NCBI GenBank assembly: GCA_017745015.1
Contig: JAGIAF010000003.1
Span: forward strand, 1 to 32,070
Origin: Bdellovibrio sp.
Lineage (GTDB): Bacteria > Bdellovibrionota > Bdellovibrionia > Bdellovibrionales > Bdellovibrionaceae
Direction: 5' to 3'
Length of the DNA: 32,070 bases
Numbering within the stretch: position 1 is the stretch's first letter; the number at the start of each line of letters is the position of its first letter. Made by a program: the position numbers and the translations under genes. Below are positions 15,707 through 23,619 of the stretch, piece after piece. A model generated the notes under the pieces. The model did no database searches. It had not been told where the DNA came from and saw only the letters and a list, made by a program, of their open reading frames with translations.

Positions 15707-16402
15707 ATGCAACAAAGTATTTTTCATCAAACTTCTTGGGCTAAGACCGCTTCGGGAACTTCTATCGAGCTGTATAAAAAATCACACAGCTTGAGTGGCT
15801 TTTCTGAACCGCCCATCCTGTTCATCGGCGGCGTCCATGGCGACGAACCCGAGGGCGTTCGCCTAGCGGTGGAACTCCTGAAATGGCTCCAGGAAAATGA
15901 GAAAACTCAAAGCCAAAACATTCGACCTTGGATCCTCATTCCTGACATCAATCCCGATGGTTCTGCACAGAAACAAAGGATGAATGCCAATGGAGTCGAC
16001 CTGAACAGGAACTTCCCTAGCAAAGACTGGAGCCCCGAAGCCAAAGCTCCACGATACTATCCCGGTCCTTCGCCTGGGAGCGAGAAGGAAGTTCAGGCTT
16101 TGGTAAAACTCATTGAGGACGAAAAGCCACATCTCATAGTACACTTTCACTCATGGGAGCCTTGCGTTGTGTATACGGGTGCCCCGGGTAAGAAGGCCGC
16201 GGAAATCCTAGCCACTGGCACCGGATATGAGTGCCGCGAGGATATCGGCTATCCGACTCCAGGGAGCCTCGGTCAGTATGGTTGGCTCGATAAGCAAATC
16301 CCGGTGATTTGCATTGAAGAGCAAGAAAGCACGGCACTCGATAAAGTGTGGCCTCACTTCAAACAAGGCTTGGAACTTTTACTCACGGGACGAGGCAACT
16401 GA
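15707..16402 (+). CDS. M14-family zinc carboxypeptidase, MpaA-like murein peptide amidase
   Basis: A 231-residue single-domain protein with no signal peptide, so probably cytoplasmic like MpaA. The zinc ligands fit M14 enzymes: HxxE in GGVHGDEPEG (H44, E47) and His148 in HFHSW. NPDG (82-85) and NGVDLNRNFP (95-104) give the Asn-Arg pair that binds the substrate carboxylate. A Glu in CIEEQE (204 or 205) is the likely general base. MpaA cleaves gamma-D-Glu-meso-DAP bonds in recycled muropeptides, which would match the glm genes upstream and mltF. The stop overlaps the next start by one base (TGATG), so it heads a coupled gene run. M14 is confident; the exact substrate is inferred. Confidence 0.88.
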   Translation: MQQSIFHQTSWAKTASGTSIELYKKSHSLSGFSEPPILFIGGVHGDEPEGVRLAVELLKWLQENEKTQSQNIRPWILIPDINPDGSAQKQRMNANGVDLNRNFPSKDWSPEAKAPRYYPGPSPGSEKEVQALVKLIEDEKPHLIVHFHSWEPCVVYTGAPGKKAAEILATGTGYECREDIGYPTPGSLGQYGWLDKQIPVICIEEQESTALDKVWPHFKQGLELLLTGRGN

Positions 16403-17085
16403 TGTCATTGATAAAAACCATCGCCTTCGATTTGGATGACACTCTGGTAGATACTTCTGGCCTGCTTGTCCCAATGGCCTCGCAAAGAGCCTGCGAAGCG
16501 ATGATCAATGCGGGCGTTTGCTGCTCGCTTGAAGAGTGCATGCAAGTCCGCCAGGAACTGGCCGCCCAACTTTCCCACACTGAAATTTTCACACAAATCG
16601 CCCATCGCTATGGCACGAACCAAATCGGTAAAGCGGTCCACGATGCCTTGGAAGAGTTTTACAACCCGGAAGTTCCTACGGTTTTACCCCTCTTGAGTGG
16701 TGCGACCGAAAACTTGTTGGCTTTGAAAGAGCACTACAACTTGTACTTGGTAACGATGGGATCTTTGGAAGCGCAGATTGAAAAAATCCAAGCGCTGCAA
16801 ATTGAGAAGTTCTTTAAAAAGATTTACATCCTGAATGGCTTTATCGGCGAGCGCAAAGAATTCGCCTTCCGCGACATCTTGGCGAACGAAGGACATAATC
16901 CTCACGAATTGCTCAGTATCGGCAACCGACTTTCTAGTGAAATTCGTGATGCTAAACGCCTAGGTGCTTCAACTTGCTACTTCGCTCATGGCGAACACGT
17001 CGGCGAAGAAGCCGTTTATCCAGAAGACACTCCTGACTACACAATCATGCATCACAAGGATCTGATCAAAGTATGCGGACTTTGA
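16402..17085 (+). CDS. HAD-superfamily hydrolase
   Basis: A 227-residue HAD phosphatase-like protein. The start is the ATG at 16402, which overlaps the previous stop (TGATG); an upstream ATG at 16348 would lie inside the neighbour. Motif I is FDLDDTLVD (nucleophile Asp10, acid Asp12), motif II the Thr of VTMGS, and the C-terminal motif is SIGNRLSSEIRDAKRLG, supplying the metal-binding Asp. The helical cap lies between about 20 and 95. Substrate cannot be told from sequence; HAD members include phosphoglycolate and nucleotide phosphatases. Its end overlaps the kinase gene by 13 bases, implying coupled translation. Confidence 0.9.
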   Translation: MSLIKTIAFDLDDTLVDTSGLLVPMASQRACEAMINAGVCCSLEECMQVRQELAAQLSHTEIFTQIAHRYGTNQIGKAVHDALEEFYNPEVPTVLPLLSGATENLLALKEHYNLYLVTMGSLEAQIEKIQALQIEKFFKKIYILNGFIGERKEFAFRDILANEGHNPHELLSIGNRLSSEIRDAKRLGASTCYFAHGEHVGEEAVYPEDTPDYTIMHHKDLIKVCGL

Positions 17086-18929
17086 AAGCCAGCTTTCTGC
17101 TGATCGGACCGTGGGATACTCGTCTGCAAGAACTTGGAGCACATATTGCCTCCGACCTGCAGCAGGCATGGCATTGGATTCAAGATTCTACCTATAACGT
17201 TGTCGCGGTCTCAGTCACAGTTATCTTAGGAAAACGTTTTGATGAATTTTATGATGAAGTGAAGCGCGCCAATCCTGCGACGCAATTCATCGCTATTGTT
17301 CCTCCGGATTTTTCAGCCAATCAGTTAGCTATTTTACACGAGGAGTATTCTTTTATTCGCGTTATGCACAACTATAACGATCCGAATTTGGAGACTCATC
17401 TCTTCACGGCTTTAGAAGAAGCCAATCAGCGCAAGCAAGACGAAAATTTAGCTCTTTTAATTCGCGAGCAGACGGAAAAGTTAAAACGCCTGCAAATTGA
17501 ACTCGAAGAACGTGTTCAAAAAAGAACTAAGTTTTTGACGGAAGCTCGCCGCAAACTCTATCTCACGAACTCTCGTATTGAGGGTTTTAAGGTTGCTTTG
17601 ATGGCGGTCCATCAAGCGAGCTCTGTGGGTGAGATTGAGCAGCTTTTAAATGAGTCCTTGGCAACGACAGTACAGACTTCGTGGATTCGTATTTTCTTTC
17701 ACCCTCAAGATGAGCAGTTTTCCAATCAGGTCACGGCCCAACTGAGTTTCACGCAGCTGCAGGTTCCTCTTTTCCGTCATCACGAAAAAGTGGGCTCGAT
17801 CTTTTTCTTGCGCCCACCGGATCATCCTTTCAATAGAGATGAAAGTGATTTCCTCACTCGTGTTGCGGAAGCTGTCGCCCTTGCTTTAGATCGCATTCAA
17901 AAGCTGAAAGAGTCCGAGTCTTTGAAAGAACAATGGGAAGCGACATTCAACTCCATGTCAGATCCCGTCGTCTTGATTGATCAGAACTATGACATCATTC
18001 AGTCAAATAAAGCTGCGGAAGAGCGCTTGAAAGAACGCGAGCACCCCCAGAATACGCGAAAGTGTTTTTCACTGTTATACAATCGTGACAATCCATGCCC
18101 GGGTTGCCAACGTGGTTCAAACTTCCGGGTGCAATCTCGCGATGCTTCGCCGCGTACGTTTGATGTTTTCAGCCAAAGCTTGGTGCTTGATTCGAACAAG
18201 CCAGCGGTATTCGTGAATCTTTATCACGATATCACTCAGCAGTTGAAGATGGAGAGACAGATCCTAGAGTCTGCAAAAATGGCCGAACTAGGAACAATTG
18301 GCTCTTCTATTGCGCATGAATTGAATAATCCATTGGGTGGTATTTTATCTTTCACTCAATTGATCAAAATGGATATGCCTGGCGATCATCCGCTTTATCC
18401 CGATATACTTGAGATGGAAGCTGGCGTTCAACGTTGTAAAGAGATCGTTCAAAATCTTTTGGGCTTCACACGAAATCCAAATGCTGATCAAGAAGGCGAC
18501 GTCAGCTTGAAAGATATCTGTCAGCGCGCCTTTAAAATTGTCGAACTACAAACAAAATCTCAAGGCGTTGAAGTGCGATTGCATTTCCCTGCGGAAGACA
18601 TTTTGATTTTAGGTCATTTGAATTTGTTGGCCCAAGCTTTGAAGAACATCCTACAAAATGCCATCGATCATTTAACGGAACGCAGTCGCCAAGAAAAGGG
18701 TTTCCGAGGTTCCCTCGACATCGAAATTTCTGCCGGTTCTGATTCTGCTTATATTTTCATCAAAGACAATGGAATGCCCGAAAAAAATCCAAGTATTCCC
18801 ATAGGCTTAGGCGTTCCTGTGGCCTCACAGATCCTTCGCGATCATGAGGCAGACCTCGAATTTTTCTCGGGTCCGGGTCATGAAAACGTGGCAAAAATTT
18901 CCTTTCACCGTCTAGTTTTAAGGTCCTGA
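17073..18929 (+). CDS. Sensor histidine kinase with degenerate receiver, GAF and PAS domains
   Basis: A 618-residue cytoplasmic kinase with no membrane helix. Residues about 7-118 look like a response-regulator receiver, but the phospho-acceptor position in VVAVSVTVI has no Asp, so it is probably a pseudo-receiver. A coiled coil follows (about 120-165), then a GAF-like domain (about 170-275) and a PAS domain (about 283-390) containing NPCPGC (C342, C345) with Cys331 nearby, which could bind metal or sense redox. The transmitter has HisKA around His415 in IAHELNNPLGGIL and an HATPase with ALKNILQNAIDHL, KDNGMP and IGLGVP. It probably phosphorylates the sigma-54 regulator encoded 114 bases downstream. 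The start overlaps the HAD gene by 13 bases. Confidence 0.93.
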   Translation: MRTLKASFLLIGPWDTRLQELGAHIASDLQQAWHWIQDSTYNVVAVSVTVILGKRFDEFYDEVKRANPATQFIAIVPPDFSANQLAILHEEYSFIRVMHNYNDPNLETHLFTALEEANQRKQDENLALLIREQTEKLKRLQIELEERVQKRTKFLTEARRKLYLTNSRIEGFKVALMAVHQASSVGEIEQLLNESLATTVQTSWIRIFFHPQDEQFSNQVTAQLSFTQLQVPLFRHHEKVGSIFFLRPPDHPFNRDESDFLTRVAEAVALALDRIQKLKESESLKEQWEATFNSMSDPVVLIDQNYDIIQSNKAAEERLKEREHPQNTRKCFSLLYNRDNPCPGCQRGSNFRVQSRDASPRTFDVFSQSLVLDSNKPAVFVNLYHDITQQLKMERQILESAKMAELGTIGSSIAHELNNPLGGILSFTQLIKMDMPGDHPLYPDILEMEAGVQRCKEIVQNLLGFTRNPNADQEGDVSLKDICQRAFKIVELQTKSQGVEVRLHFPAEDILILGHLNLLAQALKNILQNAIDHLTERSRQEKGFRGSLDIEISAGSDSAYIFIKDNGMPEKNPSIPIGLGVPVASQILRDHEADLEFFSGPGHENVAKISFHRLVLRS

Positions 18930-18950
18930 AAACCTTACTGGGCGCGGATT

Positions 18951-18970
18951 TTTTGACAGTCCCGTCAAAA
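18951..18970. promoter_or_regulatory. Inverted repeat between kinase and regulator genes
   Basis: TTTTGAC (18951-18957) faces GTCAAAA (18964-18970) across 6 bases. It lies 21 bases after the kinase stop and 73 before the regulator start. It could be an operator or part of a weak attenuator. Nothing more can be said. Confidence 0.3.
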
Positions 18971-19043
18971 TCACCTTATCCTAAATGGGTGCGGTAAAGA
19001 CTACGGCACAGCCCCTCAAGAACCCACCATGGAAGGAAGGTTC

Positions 19044-20444
19044 ATGCGTACCCAACGAGTCCTTATATTAGATGATGAGTCATCACTTCGTACGGCGCTT
19101 TTCCGCGTGCTTGATCGTAAGGGTTTGAACGTCATCACTGCGAATAAAATCGAAGAAGCAAAAGTTTTGTCTCAAGGCGACGTGCCTGTAGACTTGGCGA
19201 TTGTTGATTTGAATCTTCCAGATGGCGACGGTATTGAGTTCATGACTTGGCTGAAGTCGATCAATCCTGCAACTGAAGTTATTATTCTGACAGGACACGC
19301 TACTATTGAATCCGCAATCCGCGCGACTCAAAAAGGTGCCTTCCACTTCGTGACGAAGCCTTTCAATCTTGAAGAGCTGATGAGCTTGATCGAAAAAGCT
19401 CTGACTCACAAAAAACTTCAGCAAGAAAACCAACAACTTCGCTCTGAATTGAACAAAAAATATAAATTCGATCAGATCGTTGGTTCTAGCGAACAAATCC
19501 AAAACGTTTTGCGTTTGATTGAACGTGTTGCTGATTCTGATTCCACTGTTTTGGTAACTGGTGAGTCAGGTACCGGAAAAGAATTGATCGCTCGCGCTAT
19601 TCACTACAACTCTCCTCGTGCGACAGGTCCTTTCATCCCAATCAATTGTGGCGCCATCCCTGCGGAACTTCTTGAGAGTGAACTTTTCGGTCATATGAAA
19701 GGTGCTTTCACAGGTGCCATCGCAAATCGCATCGGTCGTTTTGAAATGGCAGATGGCGGTACCATTTTCCTCGATGAAATCGGTGACCTTGAACCTTCTT
19801 TACAAGTGAAACTTCTTCGCGCGTTGCAAGAACGCAGCTTTGAACCGGTAGGCTCTACTAAAACGGTTTCGGTCAATGTTCGCGTAATTGCAGCAACAAA
19901 CATCAACTTGGATGAAGCTGTCGAAGAAGGCAGATTCCGCGAAGACTTGTACTATCGTTTGAACGTAATTCCTTTGCAAGTTCCTGCTTTGCGCGAACGT
20001 AAGACTGACATTCCTTTGTTGCTGAATCACTTTATGGAGATCTTCAATAAAAACAAAGGTCGCGGTTTGACGGGCATCGCTCCGGACGCTTTGGAAGCTC
20101 TGACAAATTACCCATGGCCTGGCAATATTCGTGAACTTGAAAACTTGGTAGAACGCATGACGATTCTTAAAGGCCAAGGTTCGATTGAAGTTTCCGATTT
20201 GCCTCCAAAGTATAAAACAATCAAACCTGTCACTTTGGATGCAGGCAGCCTTGAAATCCCTGACTCTGGAATGGATTTCAATACAGCGGTTGATACTTTC
20301 GAGAACAACTTGATTTTAAAAGCCTTGGAAAAAACGGGCTGGAATCGCAACCAAGCCGCTGCGTTGTTAAGACTGAACAGAACAACGTTGGTAGAGAAGA
20401 TCAAAAAGAAAGGTCTTACCCCTCCGGGCGAAGTTGCTCCGTAA
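19044..20444 (+). CDS. Sigma-54-dependent response regulator (NtrC family)
   Basis: A 466-residue regulator with the standard three-domain plan. The receiver (1-120) has the acidic pair D10/D11, phospho-acceptor Asp55 in AIVDLNLPDGDG and Lys105 in TKPF. The AAA+ domain (about 145-380) has Walker A GESGTGKE (173-180), the sigma-54 contact loop GAFTGA (220-225) and Walker B TIFLDEIGD. The Fis-type helix-turn-helix at the end is NRNQAAALLRLNRTTLVEKI. It would activate RpoN promoters when phosphorylated by the upstream kinase. I start it at the ATG at 19044, preceded by GGAAGG; an in-frame ATG at 19029 lies upstream of that site. A strong terminator follows. Confidence 0.96.
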   Translation: MRTQRVLILDDESSLRTALFRVLDRKGLNVITANKIEEAKVLSQGDVPVDLAIVDLNLPDGDGIEFMTWLKSINPATEVIILTGHATIESAIRATQKGAFHFVTKPFNLEELMSLIEKALTHKKLQQENQQLRSELNKKYKFDQIVGSSEQIQNVLRLIERVADSDSTVLVTGESGTGKELIARAIHYNSPRATGPFIPINCGAIPAELLESELFGHMKGAFTGAIANRIGRFEMADGGTIFLDEIGDLEPSLQVKLLRALQERSFEPVGSTKTVSVNVRVIAATNINLDEAVEEGRFREDLYYRLNVIPLQVPALRERKTDIPLLLNHFMEIFNKNKGRGLTGIAPDALEALTNYPWPGNIRELENLVERMTILKGQGSIEVSDLPPKYKTIKPVTLDAGSLEIPDSGMDFNTAVDTFENNLILKALEKTGWNRNQAAALLRLNRTTLVEKIKKKGLTPPGEVAP

Positions 20445-20465
20445 TAATCTGATACAAATTCTCTC

Positions 20466-20499
20466 AAAGCGGCGTGGGCCCCTCCCTCGCCGCTTTTTT
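20466..20499 (+). terminator. Intrinsic terminator after the response regulator
   Basis: AAAGCGGCG (20466-20474) pairs with CGCCGCTTT (20488-20496) over a 13-base loop, followed by more T residues. It is 21 bases past the stop codon and ends the run that starts at 15707. Confidence 0.9.
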
Positions 20500-20528
20500 A
20501 ATACCTTAAAACCCCGACCAACATCTAG

Positions 20529-20562
20529 GGTGCCAGGCACTTTTTTGGTACTCGGCGAGTCA
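20529..20562 (+). repeat. REP-like palindromic repeat, solitary copy A
   Basis: A 34-base unit: GGTGCCAGGCAC, a T6 run, GGTAC, then a variable 7-base part and GTCA. It is preceded by TAG. It matches copies at 22822-22855 (29 of 34 bases) and 23586-23619 (30 of 34, opposite strand). GTGCCAGGCAC is a palindrome that can fold. It lies 42 bases before the PLD gene, without a transposase beside it. Confidence 0.85.
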
Positions 20563-20604
20563 TTTCTCTCAACAAAGGTTTATAGAATTCCGAGAAGTTA
20601 ACGA

Positions 20605-22821
20605 ATGAATTTTGTTCGTCTTTTTCTTATTTTTTTAAGTCTTTTCGCGGCGGTGGCATGTACGAGTGGCCAACGTGCTCCGAGCTCCGTGACCTATGAC
20701 GACGAACGCGCCAATCGCATTCAAGAAATCGATCTCGAGCTTTCAAAGTATTGGAACAACGATTGGAAAGAAAGCCAAAAGCTCTTCCAAATCAATCCTT
20801 CAGGGCAAATGACCTCGAGCAAGCCGCTCTTCGACGTATCGAAAATTTCTGATGCAAAAATCCGCTCTGAGGTTGAACGCCTGATGAGTGAACGCCAATA
20901 TCACATCAACACTCTGGCTTCGAAACTGCAACTGCGTAATTGGTCTGGAATCGGTCCATGGTTTAGGGCGACCTTCCGCCCTCGCCTGCCAGAAAAAGAA
21001 GAACTTATTGAAATCACGGATTTGGAAGAATTTTCTTTATCTAGAAAAACGAATCCCTTTCCTCTGGAGCATTTCTTTTACAACAACTACTCGTTGCGCT
21101 TTAAGAATATGCTGCCCGTGGAAGAAATGCCCTTTGCAAAAGATAAAGATGAGCGTACACGCAAGCGATTCTTAAAGGCTCGACTGGAGTGCAATGGGGA
21201 TATCATTTCCTCCCCAAGCTTCTTCTTTTTGTCAAAAAACCGCAGCCGTGTTTACGAGTTCGATTGGTACTTCAATCGCTCCAACAATCAGAACGCCACG
21301 GTACAATTTACTCCAGGTGTAACATCATGCCAGTTCAAATACTACGATCCAGAACATGCGAGTACTTGGACGAATGGTTTTCCTTTGGCAAGCTTGGAAA
21401 GACAATCCATTTCTTGGATGAAGATGAGCAATCAAATTGATATCTGCGCTCGCCCTACCGCCGGTTTCGGAAAAAACCCTGATGGTTTTTTCTGGCAGCA
21501 AGATTTCAACTTTACGACGTGCCCAGAAACTTTCGATCACTTCGTCAACTTGCGTGACCCCTATGTTTCGATGAATCGTAAGGTGACTTCACTAACGGGA
21601 TCTCCTTTGAATAAAAGAGACTTCGACGCCAAGAATCCTCAAGTGCAGTTGGATTTCAGCCGGGCTCCAAAGTTTGATATCATCTGGGTGTCTTCATTGA
21701 ATTTCTCTGCCGACTTCCATGGTTTGGTTTTGGCTCGGGCGCTCCGCTATCATGCGGAACAAGGTACGCAAGTTCGTATTTTGGTACCGCAAGTGACAAT
21801 GACTAAGAAGGATCGCGAAATCGTTCAGTGGTTAATGCGCGATATGCCGAACATCAAAGTTCAGTATTATAAGTACACGGTCACTGATGATAAAGATGGA
21901 ACTTGGTTTGATCGCTTCCATCGCGTAAATCATATGAAACTTCTCATGGGACACTCTGAGAGCAGTCCAGAGAATGACTTCTTGATCACCGGAGGTCGAA
22001 ATATTCGCGACTCCTATATCTTCCCAGAAACACCATTTTATCGTGCCTACAAGCATTTGAAGAACTATGGTGATGGTGAAGAACCGTACATCTACTATAA
22101 CGATTTCGAAATCGAAGTTCGCGGCAGTAATTTCATCAAAGCCGTCATGGCTCAGATGGTGAATTTCTGGATGCGCGATGCAGACACTCACCGTTTCCGC
22201 TCAACGAATATCAACATCCCGGCGGAGACAACGCAGAGCCAAGTCGAACGCTTGAAATACTCGGCGAATATGCAACCACTGGTTCGTCATATCATGTCGT
22301 TGCCGTTCTTTGATGGCTATCAACTCGAGCGCTTCTATATTGAGATGATCGACTCCGCTCAAAAAGAGTTGGTTTTAACAACTCCTTACTTCCGTCCCTC
22401 AGTGGCAATCAGTGCGGCTTTAGATCGCGCTCATGCGCGCGGCGTGAAAGTCAAAGTGATGACTCGTATTCATTTGGCTGGCGACGGCACTCCGCAAATC
22501 GCTGAGGAAGTGAATAAAGAAGGCATCAACCGCCACTTAAAAAATGTCGAAATCTATGAGTGGACCGAAAACACATCCATCATGCATGCGAAGATCTTAG
22601 TCATAGATGGCCGTTTGAGCTTCGTCAGCAGCGCAAACCTAAATCGTCGCAGCTTCATCCACGACACCGAAAGCGGCGTCTTGATCCTACACGAACCAAC
22701 AGCGGCCATCCTCCGCCAAGAAGTCATGAACTTCATAAAAAGAGGCCGGCGCATCACCGACGCCGAAAAAATCAGCTGGATCAACAGCACCCTCATCGAC
22801 TGGGCCGACTCCTATTTCTAA
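20605..22821 (+). CDS. Phospholipase D-like (HKD) lipoprotein
   Basis: A 738-residue exported protein. The leader ends AAVAC, so Cys19 is the likely lipidated residue. The first 330 residues are unfamiliar, with several cysteines (such as 227, 285, 312) and many aromatics. The C-terminal half is a pair of PLD repeats. The second has a canonical motif MHAKILVIDG (H661, K663, D668) with SSANLNRRS. The first is NHMKLLMGH (H443, K445), where the Asp is replaced by His, followed by an insertion and GGRNIRDSY. Such proteins hydrolyse or transfer phosphodiesters, often phospholipid. A lipid-targeting role outside the cell is plausible. Its TAA abuts repeat copy B, and the last 150 bases are unusually T-poor. 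Confidence 0.9.
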   Translation: MNFVRLFLIFLSLFAAVACTSGQRAPSSVTYDDERANRIQEIDLELSKYWNNDWKESQKLFQINPSGQMTSSKPLFDVSKISDAKIRSEVERLMSERQYHINTLASKLQLRNWSGIGPWFRATFRPRLPEKEELIEITDLEEFSLSRKTNPFPLEHFFYNNYSLRFKNMLPVEEMPFAKDKDERTRKRFLKARLECNGDIISSPSFFFLSKNRSRVYEFDWYFNRSNNQNATVQFTPGVTSCQFKYYDPEHASTWTNGFPLASLERQSISWMKMSNQIDICARPTAGFGKNPDGFFWQQDFNFTTCPETFDHFVNLRDPYVSMNRKVTSLTGSPLNKRDFDAKNPQVQLDFSRAPKFDIIWVSSLNFSADFHGLVLARALRYHAEQGTQVRILVPQVTMTKKDREIVQWLMRDMPNIKVQYYKYTVTDDKDGTWFDRFHRVNHMKLLMGHSESSPENDFLITGGRNIRDSYIFPETPFYRAYKHLKNYGDGEEPYIYYNDFEIEVRGSNFIKAVMAQMVNFWMRDADTHRFRSTNINIPAETTQSQVERLKYSANMQPLVRHIMSLPFFDGYQLERFYIEMIDSAQKELVLTTPYFRPSVAISAALDRAHARGVKVKVMTRIHLAGDGTPQIAEEVNKEGINRHLKNVEIYEWTENTSIMHAKILVIDGRLSFVSSANLNRRSFIHDTESGVLILHEPTAAILRQEVMNFIKRGRRITDAEKISWINSTLIDWADSYF

Positions 22822-22855
22822 GGTGCCTGGCACTTTTTGGGTACTCGTAGCGTCA
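22822..22855 (+). repeat. REP-like palindromic repeat, copy B
   Basis: A 34-base unit GGTGCCTGGCAC, T5, GGGTAC, variable part, GTCA. It begins one base after the PLD stop codon. Its last three bases TCA are the stop codon of the RAYT gene on the other strand. AAGGTGC-CTG-GCACTTT can form a 7-bp stem followed by T residues, so it may also help end transcription. Confidence 0.87.
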
Positions 22856-23497
22856 AATTTTAAAAGTCTCAAGCTCTGGAGCTATCCACTTCCTTAAAAT
22901 TTTCTTTTCTTTAAATTCTGCACGAGACAATCCCCATTCGATTATCTCCTTTTGCTTTTCCGTTGGCTCCTTATTTAGCCAGGTCAGGTATGAGTTGCGG
23001 GAGGACTCCTCATAAAAGAAATCGTTTTCGTACAGCGGGAAATCTTCAAAACCCTTTAACTTTTTAAATAAAGTACTGAATGGATAATCCTCCACTCTTT
23101 GACAAAGCCCGGCCTCAACCGGATTGCGATAAACGTATTTATATACGTTATGCAAATATCGACTATCTGAAATCAGACAACGGTGAAATCGGCTTCCATA
23201 AACTTGATTCTTCTTTTGAGTAAGACTGTTGATTCGCTTGCTTGTCGCCGTCATGAAGTAGCACATCCCTTCACTCAAATTTCCTTTGGGAGTAGAAACC
23301 AACAAATGGAAATGATTTCCCATCAGAACAAAAGAATGAATGATGAAACCGTAGTCATAGGTCAACTCTCTTAGAAACTCGGACATAATCTGCCAGACTC
23401 TTTCAGTTTCCAGTTCAAAAAAGAAATTCTGATTATGGCAGCGAGCCGTTACGTGATAGGGAAAGTCGGTCGATACGATGTGCTTCGCTCTTGGCAT
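22853..23497 (-). CDS. REP-associated tyrosine transposase (RAYT, Y1/HUH family)
   Basis: A 214-residue Y1-type transposase. The HUH motif is NHFHLLV (His62 and His64) and the probable nucleophile is Tyr121 in YKYVYRNPVEAGL. PYHVTARCHNQ at the start and FHRCLISDSRYLHN in the middle are typical of RAYTs rather than shorter IS200 enzymes. These enzymes nick and rejoin single-stranded DNA at hairpins. I start it at the ATG at 23497, which has GGAGG 6 bases upstream; the open frame reaches 23542, but with no better site. Its stop lies inside repeat copy B. The gene is intact. Whether it still moves DNA cannot be judged. Confidence 0.93.
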   Translation of the reverse strand: MPRAKHIVSTDFPYHVTARCHNQNFFFELETERVWQIMSEFLRELTYDYGFIIHSFVLMGNHFHLLVSTPKGNLSEGMCYFMTATSKRINSLTQKKNQVYGSRFHRCLISDSRYLHNVYKYVYRNPVEAGLCQRVEDYPFSTLFKKLKGFEDFPLYENDFFYEESSRNSYLTWLNKEPTEKQKEIIEWGLSRAEFKEKKILRKWIAPELETFKI

Positions 23498-23541
23498 TTG
23501 CACCTCCGCCATCAATCCGATGCAAAGATCAGCGCCAAACA

Positions 23542-23571
23542 AGAAAGGCTACCATTCTAGATAGCCTTTCT
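23542..23571. promoter_or_regulatory. Inverted repeat upstream of the RAYT gene
   Basis: AGAAAGGCTA (23542-23551) is the exact reverse complement of TAGCCTTTCT (23562-23571), across a 10-base centre. It lies 45 bases before the RAYT start, between the gene and repeat copy C. It could be an operator, a leader hairpin blocking read-in, or a recognition site of the transposase. Confidence 0.5.
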
Positions 23572-23585
23572 CACTGTCCGATTCC

Positions 23586-23619
23586 TGACACGCTGGGTAC
23601 CAAAAAAGTGCCAGGCACC
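23586..23619 (-). repeat. REP-like palindromic repeat, copy C
   Basis: On the minus strand this reads GGTGCCTGGCAC, T6, GGTACC, variable part, GTCA, 34 bases. It begins one base after the TAA of the agmatinase-family gene (complement of 23620-23622). It matches copy B at 28 of 34 and copy A at 30 of 34 positions; differences cluster in the 7 bases before GTCA. Confidence 0.87.

Larger units (their letters stand above)
22822..23619 (-). mobile_element. RAYT transposase unit bounded by inverted REP-like repeats
   Basis: The unit starts and ends with the same 34-base repeat in opposite orientation (22822-22855 plus, 23586-23619 minus) and encloses one HUH transposase gene on the minus strand. 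Both outer ends lie exactly next to the stop codons of flanking convergent genes (TAA at 22819-22821 and at 23622-23620). A third repeat copy occurs alone at 20529. The arrangement fits REP/RAYT pairs, in which a domesticated single-strand transposase acts on REP sequences, or an IS200-like element. Limits are taken from the repeats; no target duplication is visible, as expected for HUH enzymes. Confidence 0.75.

Noticed and set aside
22822-22855. Sigma-54 promoter in the repeat (TGGCAC then TGGTA)
   Set aside because: Spacing is close, but the invariant GC of the -12 element is GT in all three copies, and the sequence is explained as a repeat.
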